64,000 nt of DNA from Corynebacterium callunae DSM 20147. GTDB taxonomy: Bacteria; Actinomycetota; Actinomycetes; Mycobacteriales; Mycobacteriaceae. Positions within the stretch are counted from its first letter, which is position 1. Every line of letters begins with the position of its first letter. The DNA lies in contig NC_020506.1 in the NCBI RefSeq assembly GCF_000344785.1, positions 620,001 to 684,000 of the forward strand, read 5' to 3'. Shown here one piece after another: positions 17,011-25,517 of this stretch. Below the pieces are notes generated by a model. It did no database searches and was not told the origin of the DNA. It worked only from the letters and a program-made list of their open reading frames with translations. A program made the translations under genes and the position numbers.

Positions 17011-18395
17011 GCCAAGAATTTCAGAAGGTTCATCGGCTGACCCCATTACTTCGCATGTGGACGCTGATTTTGGCGGTGGTGGCAGGTTTCGCATTCAACG
17101 TTAACGCCTCCACCTGGGCAACGGTATGGGGTTTTATTAGCGGCGCTCACGATGTATCACTATGGCCAATGCTTGCTGCTATTGCCGCTTTTGTGCTGGT
17201 CTGTGCAGTTATTTGGGGGCTTTCCCAGATTTGGTGGAAGGCTACGGGTTATCGCCTCACCGATGAAGAATTACAGATGAAAAGGGGAGTGCTTAATACC
17301 CAATTGCGCAGCGCCCGTTTTGATCGCATTCAAGCCGTCGACATTGTGGAATCAATTATTGCGCGCATGTTTCGGGTCGCCGCGGTGCGTGTGGAAACCG
17401 CCGGTGGCAATGATTCGGCCATCGATATTTCTTATCTGACCCGCGGGGATGCGGAAAAACTAAAAAGAGCGCTTCTCGACGCCGCCCAGCGCCCTACCCC
17501 AACCCCCGCCGTAGCGGGGGAGCAGCTGGTGGAAGTCGGCGTCGATAAGCAAGTTTTGGTTCCTGAAATCCCTATTATGCGCAGTGTGGCAAGCGCTGCG
17601 TTGTCAATGAGTACGTTGATCACGGTTGTGGGTGTGATCATTATGTTTTTAACGCCCATTGGAGTTGCTGGTGGGCTGCCGTTTTTGGCGGGTATGGCAC
17701 CGACGGTGTGGAACCTGATTGATAAATCGTGGAAATACAATGCCAACTTAAGAGATGGTGTGCTCAGTGTTAGTTATGGGCTGGCTGATCGTCGTCGCCA
17801 GTCCATTCCGCTAGAGCGCATTCATGCCATTCAACTGAGTCAACCGCTGCTGTGGCGAATGCTGGGGTGGTGGAAAGTAACTGTGACGGTAGTCGGTTAT
17901 GGTGCAGAAACTAAGAAGGGCGGTACCTCCAAGATTTTGCCGGTTGGCTCCAAAGAGCTCGCCCTCAAAGTTTTGGCAGCGGTAGGGCCTTTGAGCCCGC
18001 AAGAGATTTCCCGCAGCGCCCACCCAGAGCATTTGAGCACCCCAACGTTTACCTCACCAGCCAAGGCAAAGTGGGTTTCACCACTGGACCGCAGCCGACA
18101 GGGCGTAACTCTTATTGGTGAGCAGGCGGAGGTGGCGGTAATTCACTATGGGCGATTGGTGCCACGAATGGCTGTTATTGAAACCTCGCATATTCAAGAA
18201 CTCACTTTGCGACGCGGCCCTATCCAACGCCAACTCGGGTTATCCACAGTGGAATTTAACCTGGTACCAGGACCGGTGGCGATGTCCGCGCGTGATCTTA
18301 GTTATGCCCAAGGTACGGAATTATTACAGGTGCTGCGGCAGCGGAAACTACCGGCGCTCAGTGCTAGCTCAGGGCCAGAATTAGGGCTGGATTAG
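17007..18395 (+). CDS. Multi-domain bPH2 (YdbT-like) membrane protein
   Basis: A 462-residue partner of the preceding gene. Membrane helices occur at about 16-35, 53-74, 190-215 and 220-240, and three bPH2 repeats can be seen: GYRLTDEELQMKRGVLNTQLRSARFDRIQAVDI, LRDGVLSVSYGLADRRRQSIPLERIHAIQL, and a third in the C-terminal portion (VAVIHYGRLVPRMAVIETSHIQELTLRRGPIQR). A GC-rich perfect stem inside the gene (17503-17520) falls in a Pro/Ala linker. It is translationally coupled to the first PH protein, so the two probably form one membrane complex of unknown role. Confidence 0.8.
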   Translation: MSQEFQKVHRLTPLLRMWTLILAVVAGFAFNVNASTWATVWGFISGAHDVSLWPMLAAIAAFVLVCAVIWGLSQIWWKATGYRLTDEELQMKRGVLNTQLRSARFDRIQAVDIVESIIARMFRVAAVRVETAGGNDSAIDISYLTRGDAEKLKRALLDAAQRPTPTPAVAGEQLVEVGVDKQVLVPEIPIMRSVASAALSMSTLITVVGVIIMFLTPIGVAGGLPFLAGMAPTVWNLIDKSWKYNANLRDGVLSVSYGLADRRRQSIPLERIHAIQLSQPLLWRMLGWWKVTVTVVGYGAETKKGGTSKILPVGSKELALKVLAAVGPLSPQEISRSAHPEHLSTPTFTSPAKAKWVSPLDRSRQGVTLIGEQAEVAVIHYGRLVPRMAVIETSHIQELTLRRGPIQRQLGLSTVEFNLVPGPVAMSARDLSYAQGTELLQVLRQRKLPALSASSGPELGLD

Positions 18396-18396
18396 A

Positions 18397-19077
18397 ATGT
18401 CTTTTATGCATATCTCAGATCTTCCCGACAAGTCCCAGGACTACCTGAAGACCATCTGGGATATTACGGAACTGCGCGCCGGGCAGCCAGCAGCCTTGGG
18501 AGAAATCGCAGAGAAGCTTAATCAAAAAACTTCCACCGCCTCTGAAGCAATTAAAAGGCTGGTGGCGCGCGGTTTGGTGAATCATGAAAAATACGCTGGC
18601 ATCACCTTGACTCCTGCCGGCCAAAGGCTTGCCATTGATATGGTGCGCCGCCACCGCCTGCTGGAAACCTTCTTGCACGATGTCTTGGGCTACACCTGGG
18701 ATGAGGTTCATAACGATGCTGACCTGCTAGAACACGCAGCCTCAGATCGATTTATTGAGCGTATTGATGCTCATTTGGGTCGCCCCCGTCGCGATCCCCA
18801 TGGAGATCCCATTCCTACCGCCACGGGAGATATAGATAATCTCCCGCGTACCACTTTGGATACGGTGGCTCCAGGAGAAATTGTCACTATTTTGCGAGTC
18901 CAGGATAGTGATCCTGAGCTGCTGCGCTATTTGGCGGAATTTAAAGTGGGACCTGGTGCGCGGATTATTCTTGACGCCAGCCCCGCCGCTGGCATGGTGC
19001 ACATCCGAGTGGAGGAAAGTGGGCAGAGATTCCCACTCGCCGAAACCCAAATGGCACTCATTAACGTAGAAACCTAG
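18397..19077 (+). CDS. mntR: MntR, DtxR-family manganese-responsive repressor
   Basis: A 226-residue DtxR/MntR family regulator. The winged helix (about 10-70: AALGEIAEKLNQKTSTASEAIKRLVARGLVNHEKYAGITLT) is followed by the dimerisation and metal-binding domain with MVRRHRLLETFLHDVLGYTWDEVHNDADLLEHAASD, containing the usual His/Glu/Asp ligands. A C-terminal SH3/FeoA-like domain (about 150-222) is present. Position between the PH-domain pair and the sirtuin locus matches C. glutamicum cg0741, described as MntR, which represses a ZIP-type metal transporter under manganese. An ATG at 18409 (MHISDLPDKS) is an equally good start. Confidence 0.8.
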   Translation: MSFMHISDLPDKSQDYLKTIWDITELRAGQPAALGEIAEKLNQKTSTASEAIKRLVARGLVNHEKYAGITLTPAGQRLAIDMVRRHRLLETFLHDVLGYTWDEVHNDADLLEHAASDRFIERIDAHLGRPRRDPHGDPIPTATGDIDNLPRTTLDTVAPGEIVTILRVQDSDPELLRYLAEFKVGPGARIILDASPAAGMVHIRVEESGQRFPLAETQMALINVET

Positions 19078-19083
19078 GCCCTG

Positions 19084-19884
19084 CTAAACGGGCAAGTGCA
19101 GCAGATTCACCATGATGGTGCGCATATTGCCTGAGGACACCAACCCGATTTGCACAATAACTGCCACTGAAAAGGCAAAAAGTAAAAAGCGGTCAGCGGG
19201 GCCATCGGCACGAATGCTTAAAAACTTAGGCAATTTAAGATTCCACCAGCGCCGACCTTTAAGAGGCAACAGTGGCGCAAATGCCGGAATGCCCGCCTTG
19301 GTGGCCATATCTCCCAACATATGGGTAACACAGCCGACTGTGATGGCAGATCCCAATACAATCCCGAATGAACTTTCGGGAGCGTAATTCCACACACCAA
19401 TGGCCAAGGCTGCAGAAGCAGCTGTTACCCACAGCCAGTCCACACTCTTGGACCATTCCGGCAAAAGACCACGGATACCAAGGCCCAGGAAGAAAAAGAG
19501 CAAACCAATAACCGCAGGTTTTCCATAAGCGCCAATCAGTGCAGTAGCTCCCGCGCCGGTGGCTAGCGCACTCCAAATGGTGTGGGTAAGTGTGCGGTGG
19601 CCATTATTGCAGTGTTTATCCCGGCGCCCGCGCGTGATATTTACAAAGGCCTGAGAGGTGTTTTCGGTGAATCGAGAGATCACCTGCGTGATTGGTCCAA
19701 AGGATCGAGACACCGTCGCCGAAGGTGAATCAAGGTCTGGCAACAGGGCCGCGCCTGCGGTTAGACCGGCATAAATAAAAGTTTCGGTAGCGGTGGTGAC
19801 ACCACCCCATTCCGGCGGCAAAATTTGGGCCACAGCAAGACCCACTGCAGCACCACTCATAGCGTGGGTAGGACCCATGACCAC
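19084..19884 (-). CDS. YdjM/DUF457-type metal-dependent hydrolase-like membrane protein
   Basis: A 266-residue polytopic membrane protein. The N-terminal motif GPTHAMSGAAVG and the later LLPDLDSPSATVSR, HRTLTHTIWS and HMLGDMATKAGIPAFAPL stretches carry the conserved His/Asp residues of the LexA-binding inner-membrane hydrolase (YdjM, DUF457) family. At least five hydrophobic helices are visible. Substrate is unknown. Its stop faces the mntR stop seven bases away. A GTG two codons before the Met of MGPTHAM is used as start; the ATG is equally likely. Confidence 0.75.
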   Translation of the reverse strand: MVMGPTHAMSGAAVGLAVAQILPPEWGGVTTATETFIYAGLTAGAALLPDLDSPSATVSRSFGPITQVISRFTENTSQAFVNITRGRRDKHCNNGHRTLTHTIWSALATGAGATALIGAYGKPAVIGLLFFFLGLGIRGLLPEWSKSVDWLWVTAASAALAIGVWNYAPESSFGIVLGSAITVGCVTHMLGDMATKAGIPAFAPLLPLKGRRWWNLKLPKFLSIRADGPADRFLLFAFSVAVIVQIGLVSSGNMRTIMVNLLHLPV

Positions 19885-20072
19885 GTGTACATCAGCTCAC
19901 TTCGAGAATTAAAAATGAAAATACTTTCCACCTACACTAAACGATCACAAACACGCTTATTCAAACGGGTGCTCGAAAGTATTTGAAGCTTAAGTTGTCA
20001 GTGTGTCAACAGTTGAAAAATGTGATGAGTTTTTTACTGCATTTAGGTAGCAAAAAGGTCTATTTTTAAATC

Positions 20073-20849
20073 ATGAGCGAACGTCAGCTGGAAAAGTCCA
20101 TTGAGCAGGTTATTGAATTAGCCCGCGAAGCACGCAATATTGAGGTCTTTACCGGAGCTGGCATGAGCGCAGATTCGGGACTGGAAACATATCGCGATGA
20201 TAAAACCGGAGTGTGGACCAAGGTGGATCCCCAGGCCATGGCAAGTATTGATGCCTGGCTTAAGGATCCAGAACCCATTTGGGCTTGGTACCGCTGGCGC
20301 GCCGGGGTAGCAGCACGGGCAGAGCCTAATGCTGGCCACCGCGCAATCGCTTATTGGCAAGGCAGTCACCTAGTTGACTATGTGCATGTCACCACCCAAA
20401 ACATCGACGACCTTCACGAACGTGGAGGATCCAAAGATGTTACCCACCTACACGGCAGTCTTTTTAGCTACTACTGCACAGATTGCCAGCAGCCGTGGGA
20501 GGATGATCGCAATTATCCCGCACAACCTATTGAGCGGCTGACCCCACCGCTGTGCCAAAATTGTGGCGGCTTTATTCGCCCCGGTGTGGTGTGGTTTGGT
20601 GAGCAATTGCCCATGACCGAGTGGGATCTAGCAGAACAGCGCATCGCTGAAGCTGATCTAATGGTGATTGTTGGGACCTCAGGAATTGTGCAGCCAGCAG
20701 CATCTTTACCGGAAATGGCCTATCAGCGTGGCATCCCGATCGTAGAGATTTCACCGGCGCCCACTGAGCTCACTCGGTGGGCAACCTTGAGCTGGACAGC
20801 AACCGCAGCCCAAGCTCTACCGGCATTGATGCGCGAAATCAGCGCATAA
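20073..20849 (+). CDS. SIRT5-like NAD-dependent protein deacylase (Sir2 family)
   Basis: A 258-residue sirtuin that removes acyl groups from lysine using NAD+. Seen are the NAD motif VFTGAGMSADSG, TQNIDDLHERGG, the catalytic His in THLHGS, two Cys pairs for zinc (YYCTDCQQ and PLCQNCGG), and GTSGIVQPAASLP. The acyl-pocket sequence WAWYRWRAG contains Y-x-x-R, the signature that in SIRT5 and E. coli CobB allows desuccinylation and demalonylation. It is followed after six bases by a deaminase-fold gene, so the two are probably one transcript. The cellular targets are unknown. Confidence 0.88.
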   Translation: MSERQLEKSIEQVIELAREARNIEVFTGAGMSADSGLETYRDDKTGVWTKVDPQAMASIDAWLKDPEPIWAWYRWRAGVAARAEPNAGHRAIAYWQGSHLVDYVHVTTQNIDDLHERGGSKDVTHLHGSLFSYYCTDCQQPWEDDRNYPAQPIERLTPPLCQNCGGFIRPGVVWFGEQLPMTEWDLAEQRIAEADLMVIVGTSGIVQPAASLPEMAYQRGIPIVEISPAPTELTRWATLSWTATAAQALPALMREISA

Positions 20850-20855
20850 AACACC

Positions 20856-21308
20856 ATGACAGAAGATGATTTAGACCTATTGCAGCGGTGCATTGAGCTC
20901 GCGGCAATAGGTCTAAAAAAGGGCAATAGTCCCTATGGTGCGCTGTTGGTGGATCGTTATGGAGCTGTGGTTTTTGAAGGGCATAACCACGGCGATAAAC
21001 ATCCAGAATTTGAGATTGCGCAGCTGGCCGAAGCTACCATGAGTGCGGAAGATCGTGCCGTGGCCCGGGTTTATACCTCCACCGAGCATTGTGGCAGGTG
21101 TGCTGCAGCCCATCAGCGTGCGGGCTTGGGCGAGGTCTTTTGTGCAACAACCGCTTCTCAAGTCGCGGGTTGGTATTCAGCCTGGGGCGCGCCACACACA
21201 TCGTTTGCCTCAGGGCTCAAAGTTAATGGTCCGGCACCCATCTTTGAGGAAGCCCTTTTTGATCTTCATCACTGGTACCACCTAGGAAACGTCGAAAAGC
21301 GTTTTTAA
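20856..21308 (+). CDS. Cytidine/nucleoside deaminase-like zinc protein
   Basis: A 150-residue protein of the cytidine-deaminase fold. The first zinc motif reads KHPEFEIAQLAEA (HPE in place of the common HAE), and the second is STEHCGRCAAAHQR, a C-x2-C motif without the usual preceding proline. HPE/EHC variants occur in a subfamily of nucleoside deaminases, so activity is plausible but the substrate cannot be told. It directly follows the sirtuin gene. Its last codons (VEKRF-stop) are part of the terminator hairpin at 21290-21322, so the coding end and terminator are the same DNA. Confidence 0.75.
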   Translation: MTEDDLDLLQRCIELAAIGLKKGNSPYGALLVDRYGAVVFEGHNHGDKHPEFEIAQLAEATMSAEDRAVARVYTSTEHCGRCAAAHQRAGLGEVFCATTASQVAGWYSAWGAPHTSFASGLKVNGPAPIFEEALFDLHHWYHLGNVEKRF

Positions 21309-21322
21309 GACGCTTTTCGACG
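21290..21322. terminator. CGTCGAAAAGC-type hairpin overlapping the deaminase stop codon
   Basis: CGTCGAAAAGCG (21290-21301) and CGCTTTTCGACG (21311-21322) form a perfect 12-bp stem with a nine-base loop. The stop TAA of the deaminase gene lies in the loop, and the convergent trmL ends just beyond, so it probably ends transcription from both sides. The same stem sequence recurs at 29652-29675. Confidence 0.7.
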
Positions 21323-21327
21323 CACCC

Positions 21328-21801
21328 CTACACCCCGCCCGGAAAGCCGAGCTGCCTCCAGGCCTCGTAGGTGGCAACGGCAGCAGAGTTGGAAAGATTC
21401 ATGGAACGCCGCCCCGGCAACATGGGAATCCGCAGCTCTTTAGTAATTCGCGCATGAGCCAAATGCTCCGGTGGCAAACCAGTTGGCTCCGTACCAAATA
21501 ACAACGCATCGCCGGGCTCAAAATTGATCTCGGTGTAATGCGTGGTGGCAGCGGTCGTAAAAGCAAAAACACGACCGGGAACCGCAGCCATCGCTGCATC
21601 AAAGTTCGGATGAACTGTGACTTCCGCCAAATCGTGATAATCCAAACCCGCGCGCCTTAAGTGTTTTTCGCTGAGATCAAAGCCTAGTGGTTCAACAAGA
21701 TGCAGGTGAGCGCCCGTTCCCGCGCACATGCGGATGGCATTTCCGGTGTTTGGAGGGATGACAGGATTGTCAAAGATGACATGTAAAGGGTGTTCGGACA
21801 T
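21328..21801 (-). CDS. trmL: TrmL-like tRNA (cytidine/uridine-34 2'-O)-methyltransferase
   Basis: A 157-residue SpoU/SPOUT methyltransferase, the size of TrmL. Motif 1 is IPPNTGNAIRMCAGTG with the catalytic Arg; motif 2 is LLFGTEPTGLPPE; motif 3 is LRIPMLPGRRSMNLSNSAAVATYEAW, which forms the knot and binds S-adenosylmethionine. It methylates the wobble ribose of certain leucine tRNAs in bacteria. The gene is divergent from folD, 36 bp away. Confidence 0.88.
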   Translation of the reverse strand: MSEHPLHVIFDNPVIPPNTGNAIRMCAGTGAHLHLVEPLGFDLSEKHLRRAGLDYHDLAEVTVHPNFDAAMAAVPGRVFAFTTAATTHYTEINFEPGDALLFGTEPTGLPPEHLAHARITKELRIPMLPGRRSMNLSNSAAVATYEAWRQLGFPGGV

Positions 21802-21837
21802 GTCAATGATTGTAAGGCCTGAACAAAGGGTGGAATA

Positions 21838-22701
21838 ATGGCGGGCGTGACTGCACTTAAACTTGATGGAAACCTATACCGCGATGAAATCTTCGCCGAT
21901 CTGGAACAGCGCGTTGCTGCGCTCAAAGAAAAGGGAATCACCCCAGGCCTGGCAACAGTGCTTGTTGGCGATGATCCTGCCAGCCACTCCTATGTGAAGA
22001 TGAAGCACCGTGACTGCGAGCAAATCGGTGTGAACTCCATCCGCAAGGACCTGCCTGCTGATGTAACCCAGGAAGAACTTTTTGCGGTTATTGATGAGCT
22101 CAACAATGACGATGCCTGCACCGGCTACATTGTGCAGCTGCCACTGCCCAAGCACCTTGATGAAAATGCCGTGCTAGAGCGCATCGATCCCAACAAGGAT
22201 GCCGATGGCCTGCACCCAGTAAATCTGGGCAAGCTGGTTCTTAATGAGCCAGCTCCACTGCCTTGTACTCCTAATGGATCTATCAGCTTGCTGCGTCGCT
22301 TCGGCGTTGAACTTAATGGTGCCAAGGTTGTTGTTATTGGCCGTGGTGTCACTGTTGGTCGCCCAATTGGACTGATGCTGACCCGCCGTTCCGAGAACTC
22401 CACTGTGACCCTTTGCCACACCGGCACCAAGGATCTCGCCGCAGAAACCCGCAACGCAGATGTCATCATCGCCGCTGCTGGTCAGCCACATATGCTCACC
22501 GCAGATATGGTCAAGCCAGGTGCAGCAGTGCTCGACGTCGGAGTTTCCCGCAAGGACGGCAAGCTGCTCGGCGATGTCCACCCAGATGTGTGGGAGGTTG
22601 CTGGCGCAGTTTCTCCAAACCCAGGTGGCGTCGGTCCACTAACCCGTGCCTTCTTGGTACACAATGTGGTCGAGCGTGCTGAAAAGCTCGCTGGAATCTA
22701 A
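21838..22701 (+). CDS. folD: FolD, methylenetetrahydrofolate dehydrogenase/cyclohydrolase
   Basis: A 287-residue bifunctional enzyme converting 5,10-methylene-THF to 10-formyl-THF with NADP+. Visible motifs include the catalytic Tyr/Lys segment [39 protein letters not shown], the dinucleotide-binding [14 protein letters not shown] and the C-terminal [17 protein letters not shown]. Full length for the family. It supplies one-carbon units for purine, formyl-Met and, indirectly, methionine synthesis. A small membrane gene follows after 13 bases. Confidence 0.95.
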   Translation: MAGVTALKLDGNLYRDEIFADLEQRVAALKEKGITPGLATVLVGDDPASHSYVKMKHRDCEQIGVNSIRKDLPADVTQEELFAVIDELNNDDACTGYIVQLPLPKHLDENAVLERIDPNKDADGLHPVNLGKLVLNEPAPLPCTPNGSISLLRRFGVELNGAKVVVIGRGVTVGRPIGLMLTRRSENSTVTLCHTGTKDLAAETRNADVIIAAAGQPHMLTADMVKPGAAVLDVGVSRKDGKLLGDVHPDVWEVAGAVSPNPGGVGPLTRAFLVHNVVERAEKLAGI

Positions 22702-22714
22702 GCGTCTTTAACCA

Positions 22715-23089
22715 ATGAGTAACCCCCACTCTGATTCCTCTTTAACGGCTATAACAGCTGTGACAGCACAGGAAGCGATGTTGGCAAACCCCCATGATGT
22801 GGGTCTTGCCCCTTCCAAGCTGCCGCAAAAGGTGCAGAAAGCGGGGGTTGTTCTCTTTGTCGTGGTTATTGTGGTGGCCGCGGTGTTTGCGCTAACTGAA
22901 CACTGGCGCCGGGCCACCTTCACCTTGGGAATGTCCCTGATTTACCTTGCCGGACTGCGTTTGCTGTGCGATTCCCACATAATGGGCATTTTAGCAGTGC
23001 GTTCGCGCCGTTTTGATGCCTTTTATACCGCCGCGCTAGGCATTGGCATGGCCTTTTTAGCTGCCTCCGTGGATTCCCTGGGCAGCTAA
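22715..23089 (+). CDS. DUF3017-type three-helix membrane protein
   Basis: A 124-residue membrane protein with a polar N-terminus of about 40 residues and three helices (VVLFVVVIVVAAVFAL, TFTLGMSLIYLAGLRLL and FYTAALGIGMAFLAASV). It matches the size and pattern of actinobacterial DUF3017 proteins, which commonly follow folD. Function unknown. Its TAA is separated by one base from the stop of the convergent lipoprotein gene. Confidence 0.75.
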   Translation: MSNPHSDSSLTAITAVTAQEAMLANPHDVGLAPSKLPQKVQKAGVVLFVVVIVVAAVFALTEHWRRATFTLGMSLIYLAGLRLLCDSHIMGILAVRSRRFDAFYTAALGIGMAFLAASVDSLGS

Positions 23090-23090
23090 T

Positions 23091-24101
23091 TTAGGATTCA
23101 TTCGGATTGGGGTCGCGGAATTCGGAATGAATTTCCGGGGTACCAGGAACTGCTGGATCTGCCTCCGCAGGCCTGCTCTCCTGATATTGGATATAAACCT
23201 CAGGGCCACTAATGCGGAATTGCATACCGTCTGGTCCTTGGGAACTCCACGAGAAATAAGTTTCGTCGATAGTCTCGGCGATCTCTTCCTTCTGCTGAGA
23301 TTTAGCCTTAGGATCAGCCAATTCCACCCAATTGCTGGTGATAGAAATAAGCAATTGTTGCTGTTCAGTGCTCAGTTCCGAGCCTTTGAGTCCGGCATTT
23401 TCGGAAGTAGAATCCGTTTGCAATGCAGCGCGCTGGTCCTCGGTGAGGCTATTAAAAAACGCAAGTGCGGAATCATGAATCCGAGAATTCTTAAAAGGCA
23501 CATCTACATCTGCTGCAACCTCAGCAATATCTGCTGCGCTGAGCTCAATATGTCCGGATTGGAAAGTGATTTGGCCATCAGGGAAAAATGTTGCCTCCAC
23601 ACCCGCTACTGGACCTTCTAGGCTGAGCTGCCAAGTTTGATCAGTAGCTGGTTCTTGGGAAAAACGCAGGAAGTGGTGCTGAGAGACATCTTCGGTGGGT
23701 TCTTGGGCAACATGATCAATCACGCCGGCCAAAATCCGATAAGCATCCTCATTAAACACCGATTCCAACACCCGCAGTGCTGTAACCTGCTGGGCACGAC
23801 TTAAGCTATTGATATCTAGACCGGAGCCGAGCAACGCCGCGCGCTGCTCTTCATTGAGGTAGCCCAAAAAACCACGGGCAGTCAGCGAGGTTTCTTGCCC
23901 GGGGGTGGCCTCAAAAGAGGTGCTTGTCGACGCCTCTTGGGATGCGGTTTGCATCACAGAGGCGACTTTGGATGGCTGTTCAGAAACTGTAGGAGTTTCA
24001 CCTTGCTGAGGTGCACATCCACTTAAGCCTAAGCTGCTGGCTGCAAGAGTGGTTGCCAATGCACCTGTGGTGTACCGACGACACGAGTTCAACAAAGTCA
24101 C
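23091..24101 (-). CDS. Putative secreted lipoprotein of unknown function
   Basis: A 336-residue lipoprotein with a signal peptide ending LGLSGCAPQQ (Cys about residue 29). The body contains two similar stretches, GFLGYLNEEQRAALLGSG and FFNSLTEDQRAALQTDS, each a short helix followed by F-x-x-L-x-E/D-x-Q-R-A-A-L, suggesting an internal repeat of an extracytoplasmic helical unit. The segment FRISGPEVYIQYQ near the C-terminus resembles the end of DUF3500-type proteins, but I do not claim membership. It lies downstream of metX on the same strand. Confidence 0.65.
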   Translation of the reverse strand: MTLLNSCRRYTTGALATTLAASSLGLSGCAPQQGETPTVSEQPSKVASVMQTASQEASTSTSFEATPGQETSLTARGFLGYLNEEQRAALLGSGLDINSLSRAQQVTALRVLESVFNEDAYRILAGVIDHVAQEPTEDVSQHHFLRFSQEPATDQTWQLSLEGPVAGVEATFFPDGQITFQSGHIELSAADIAEVAADVDVPFKNSRIHDSALAFFNSLTEDQRAALQTDSTSENAGLKGSELSTEQQQLLISITSNWVELADPKAKSQQKEEIAETIDETYFSWSSQGPDGMQFRISGPEVYIQYQESRPAEADPAVPGTPEIHSEFRDPNPNES

Positions 24102-24190
24102 AACAGCTAACTTATGCTGATAAATATGGTTTATCCGGAAGATTAGCTGTGAGTTAAGTAGAGATACACAACGATAAATCTTATTTTCCT

Positions 24191-25324
24191 CTAAATATAA
24201 AACTCAATATAGGTAGATGGGTTGTCTTCATCGGGGGAGATGAGACTAAAGAAGTTTCGCAAAATGCGATCCATCTGGCGGGTTTCCGTAAGGAAAGCGT
24301 CATGGCCAACCGGGGAAACGATCTTAGCCATTGCAAGTAAATTGCCCAGATTGCGGGAGAGGTGTTCCTGCTGGTGGTAGGGGTACAAAATATCAGTATC
24401 CACACCGGCAACCAGCACTGGAACCTTAATTGCTTCTAGTGCCTTATTGAGTCCACCTCGGCCCCGGCCAATATCGTGACGATTAAGGGCGTCAGTTAAG
24501 ACCACATAAGAGCCCGCGTCGAAACGCTTAACAAGCTTTTCTGCCTGGTAGTCGAGGTAAGACTCCACTGCAAAGCGCTGTTCCTGGCTGCGATATGCGC
24601 CCAGTGGGTTTTCGCCTTTTTGTGGTTTGGTACCAAATCGCTCATCAATTTCTAGCTCGCCGCGGTAGGTGAGGTGTGCAATGCGGCGGGCAGCTGCTAG
24701 ACCTACTGCAGGGTTACATCCTGACTCATAAAAATTTCCTTCGTGCCAGTGATGGTCATTTTCAATGGCTTGGATCTGTGCTGATTGAATGCCAATCTGC
24801 CAAGCGCTGGCACGTGCAGAGACCGCCAAAACAGCTGCAGCCTGCACTACTTCTGGGTGCATTGCGGCCCATTCCAGGGTGCGTGCGCCACCCATTGAGC
24901 CACCCAAAACGGCTGATACAGTGGTGATTCCCAAAGAATCAAGGAATTGCTTTTCAGCAGTTACCTGGTCACGGATAGAGGTAGCGGGGAAGCGGTTGCC
25001 CCAAAAGTTGCCATCTGGGTGCAGGGAGCTAGGTCCGGTTGAGCCATTGCAGCCGCCAATAACATTGGTGCAGATGACACAATAAATATCGGTGTTGATT
25101 GCTTTGCCAGGGCCAATTAGCCCATCCCACCACTCAGCGGCATTGGAGTCACCGGTAAGTGCGTGTTCAATGAGAAGAACGTTGCTTATGCCATCGTCAT
25201 TAACACGGTATTCGCCCCAGCGGTGATAAGCGAGTTGGGCGTCAATAATAACTGCTCCGGCCTCGGTGGGGACATCACCAATTGCTTGTGTTCCAAGCTG
25301 ACCTACTGGTGCGAGTTGTGGCAT
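24191..25324 (-). CDS. metX: MetX, homoserine O-acetyltransferase
   Basis: A 377-residue alpha/beta-hydrolase-fold enzyme that makes O-acetylhomoserine from acetyl-CoA and homoserine, the committed step of methionine synthesis. Features include EHALTGDSNAAEWW, CTNVIGGCNGSTGP, the nucleophile elbow LGGSMGGARTLEW with the catalytic Ser, a late Asp (VDTDILYPYHQQ) and catalytic His (SPVGHDAFLTE). The frame is open 18 codons further, but ATG 25324 gives the 377-residue length and MPxLAP start I recall for C. glutamicum MetX. An McbR-like site lies at 25395-25410. Confidence 0.95.
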   Translation of the reverse strand: MPQLAPVGQLGTQAIGDVPTEAGAVIIDAQLAYHRWGEYRVNDDGISNVLLIEHALTGDSNAAEWWDGLIGPGKAINTDIYCVICTNVIGGCNGSTGPSSLHPDGNFWGNRFPATSIRDQVTAEKQFLDSLGITTVSAVLGGSMGGARTLEWAAMHPEVVQAAAVLAVSARASAWQIGIQSAQIQAIENDHHWHEGNFYESGCNPAVGLAAARRIAHLTYRGELEIDERFGTKPQKGENPLGAYRSQEQRFAVESYLDYQAEKLVKRFDAGSYVVLTDALNRHDIGRGRGGLNKALEAIKVPVLVAGVDTDILYPYHQQEHLSRNLGNLLAMAKIVSPVGHDAFLTETRQMDRILRNFFSLISPDEDNPSTYIEFYI

Positions 25325-25394
25325 AAAAAGCGAACCGCCTGTTCTGGGTGGGCAGGACAAAAATCCATTGTTAAACAATGTGAGAAAGCTTAGC

Positions 25395-25410
25395 TGTACC
25401 GCTCTGTCTA
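25395..25410 (-). promoter_or_regulatory. McbR-like operator upstream of metX
   Basis: TGTAC-CGCTCT-GTCTA matches TAGAC-N6-GTCTA at eight of ten defined positions and has the same TGTAC variant as the metQ site. It is about 70 bp before the metX start. Confidence 0.5.
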
Positions 25411-25517
25411 GTCTAGTTGGCTGGGGTGTTATATTCGCAGCTAAAATAATTAAAATCCCCGGCCTTTGGGCCGCAGATGGGCAGTTAAAAGGTCAGGGGA
25501 GTTAGTGGAACTTGGAC

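Noticed and set aside
17503..17520. CCCCCGC-CGTA-GCGGGGG perfect stem
   Set aside because: It lies in the middle of the PH-domain gene in a Pro/Ala linker and lacks a T-run, so it is not called a terminator.
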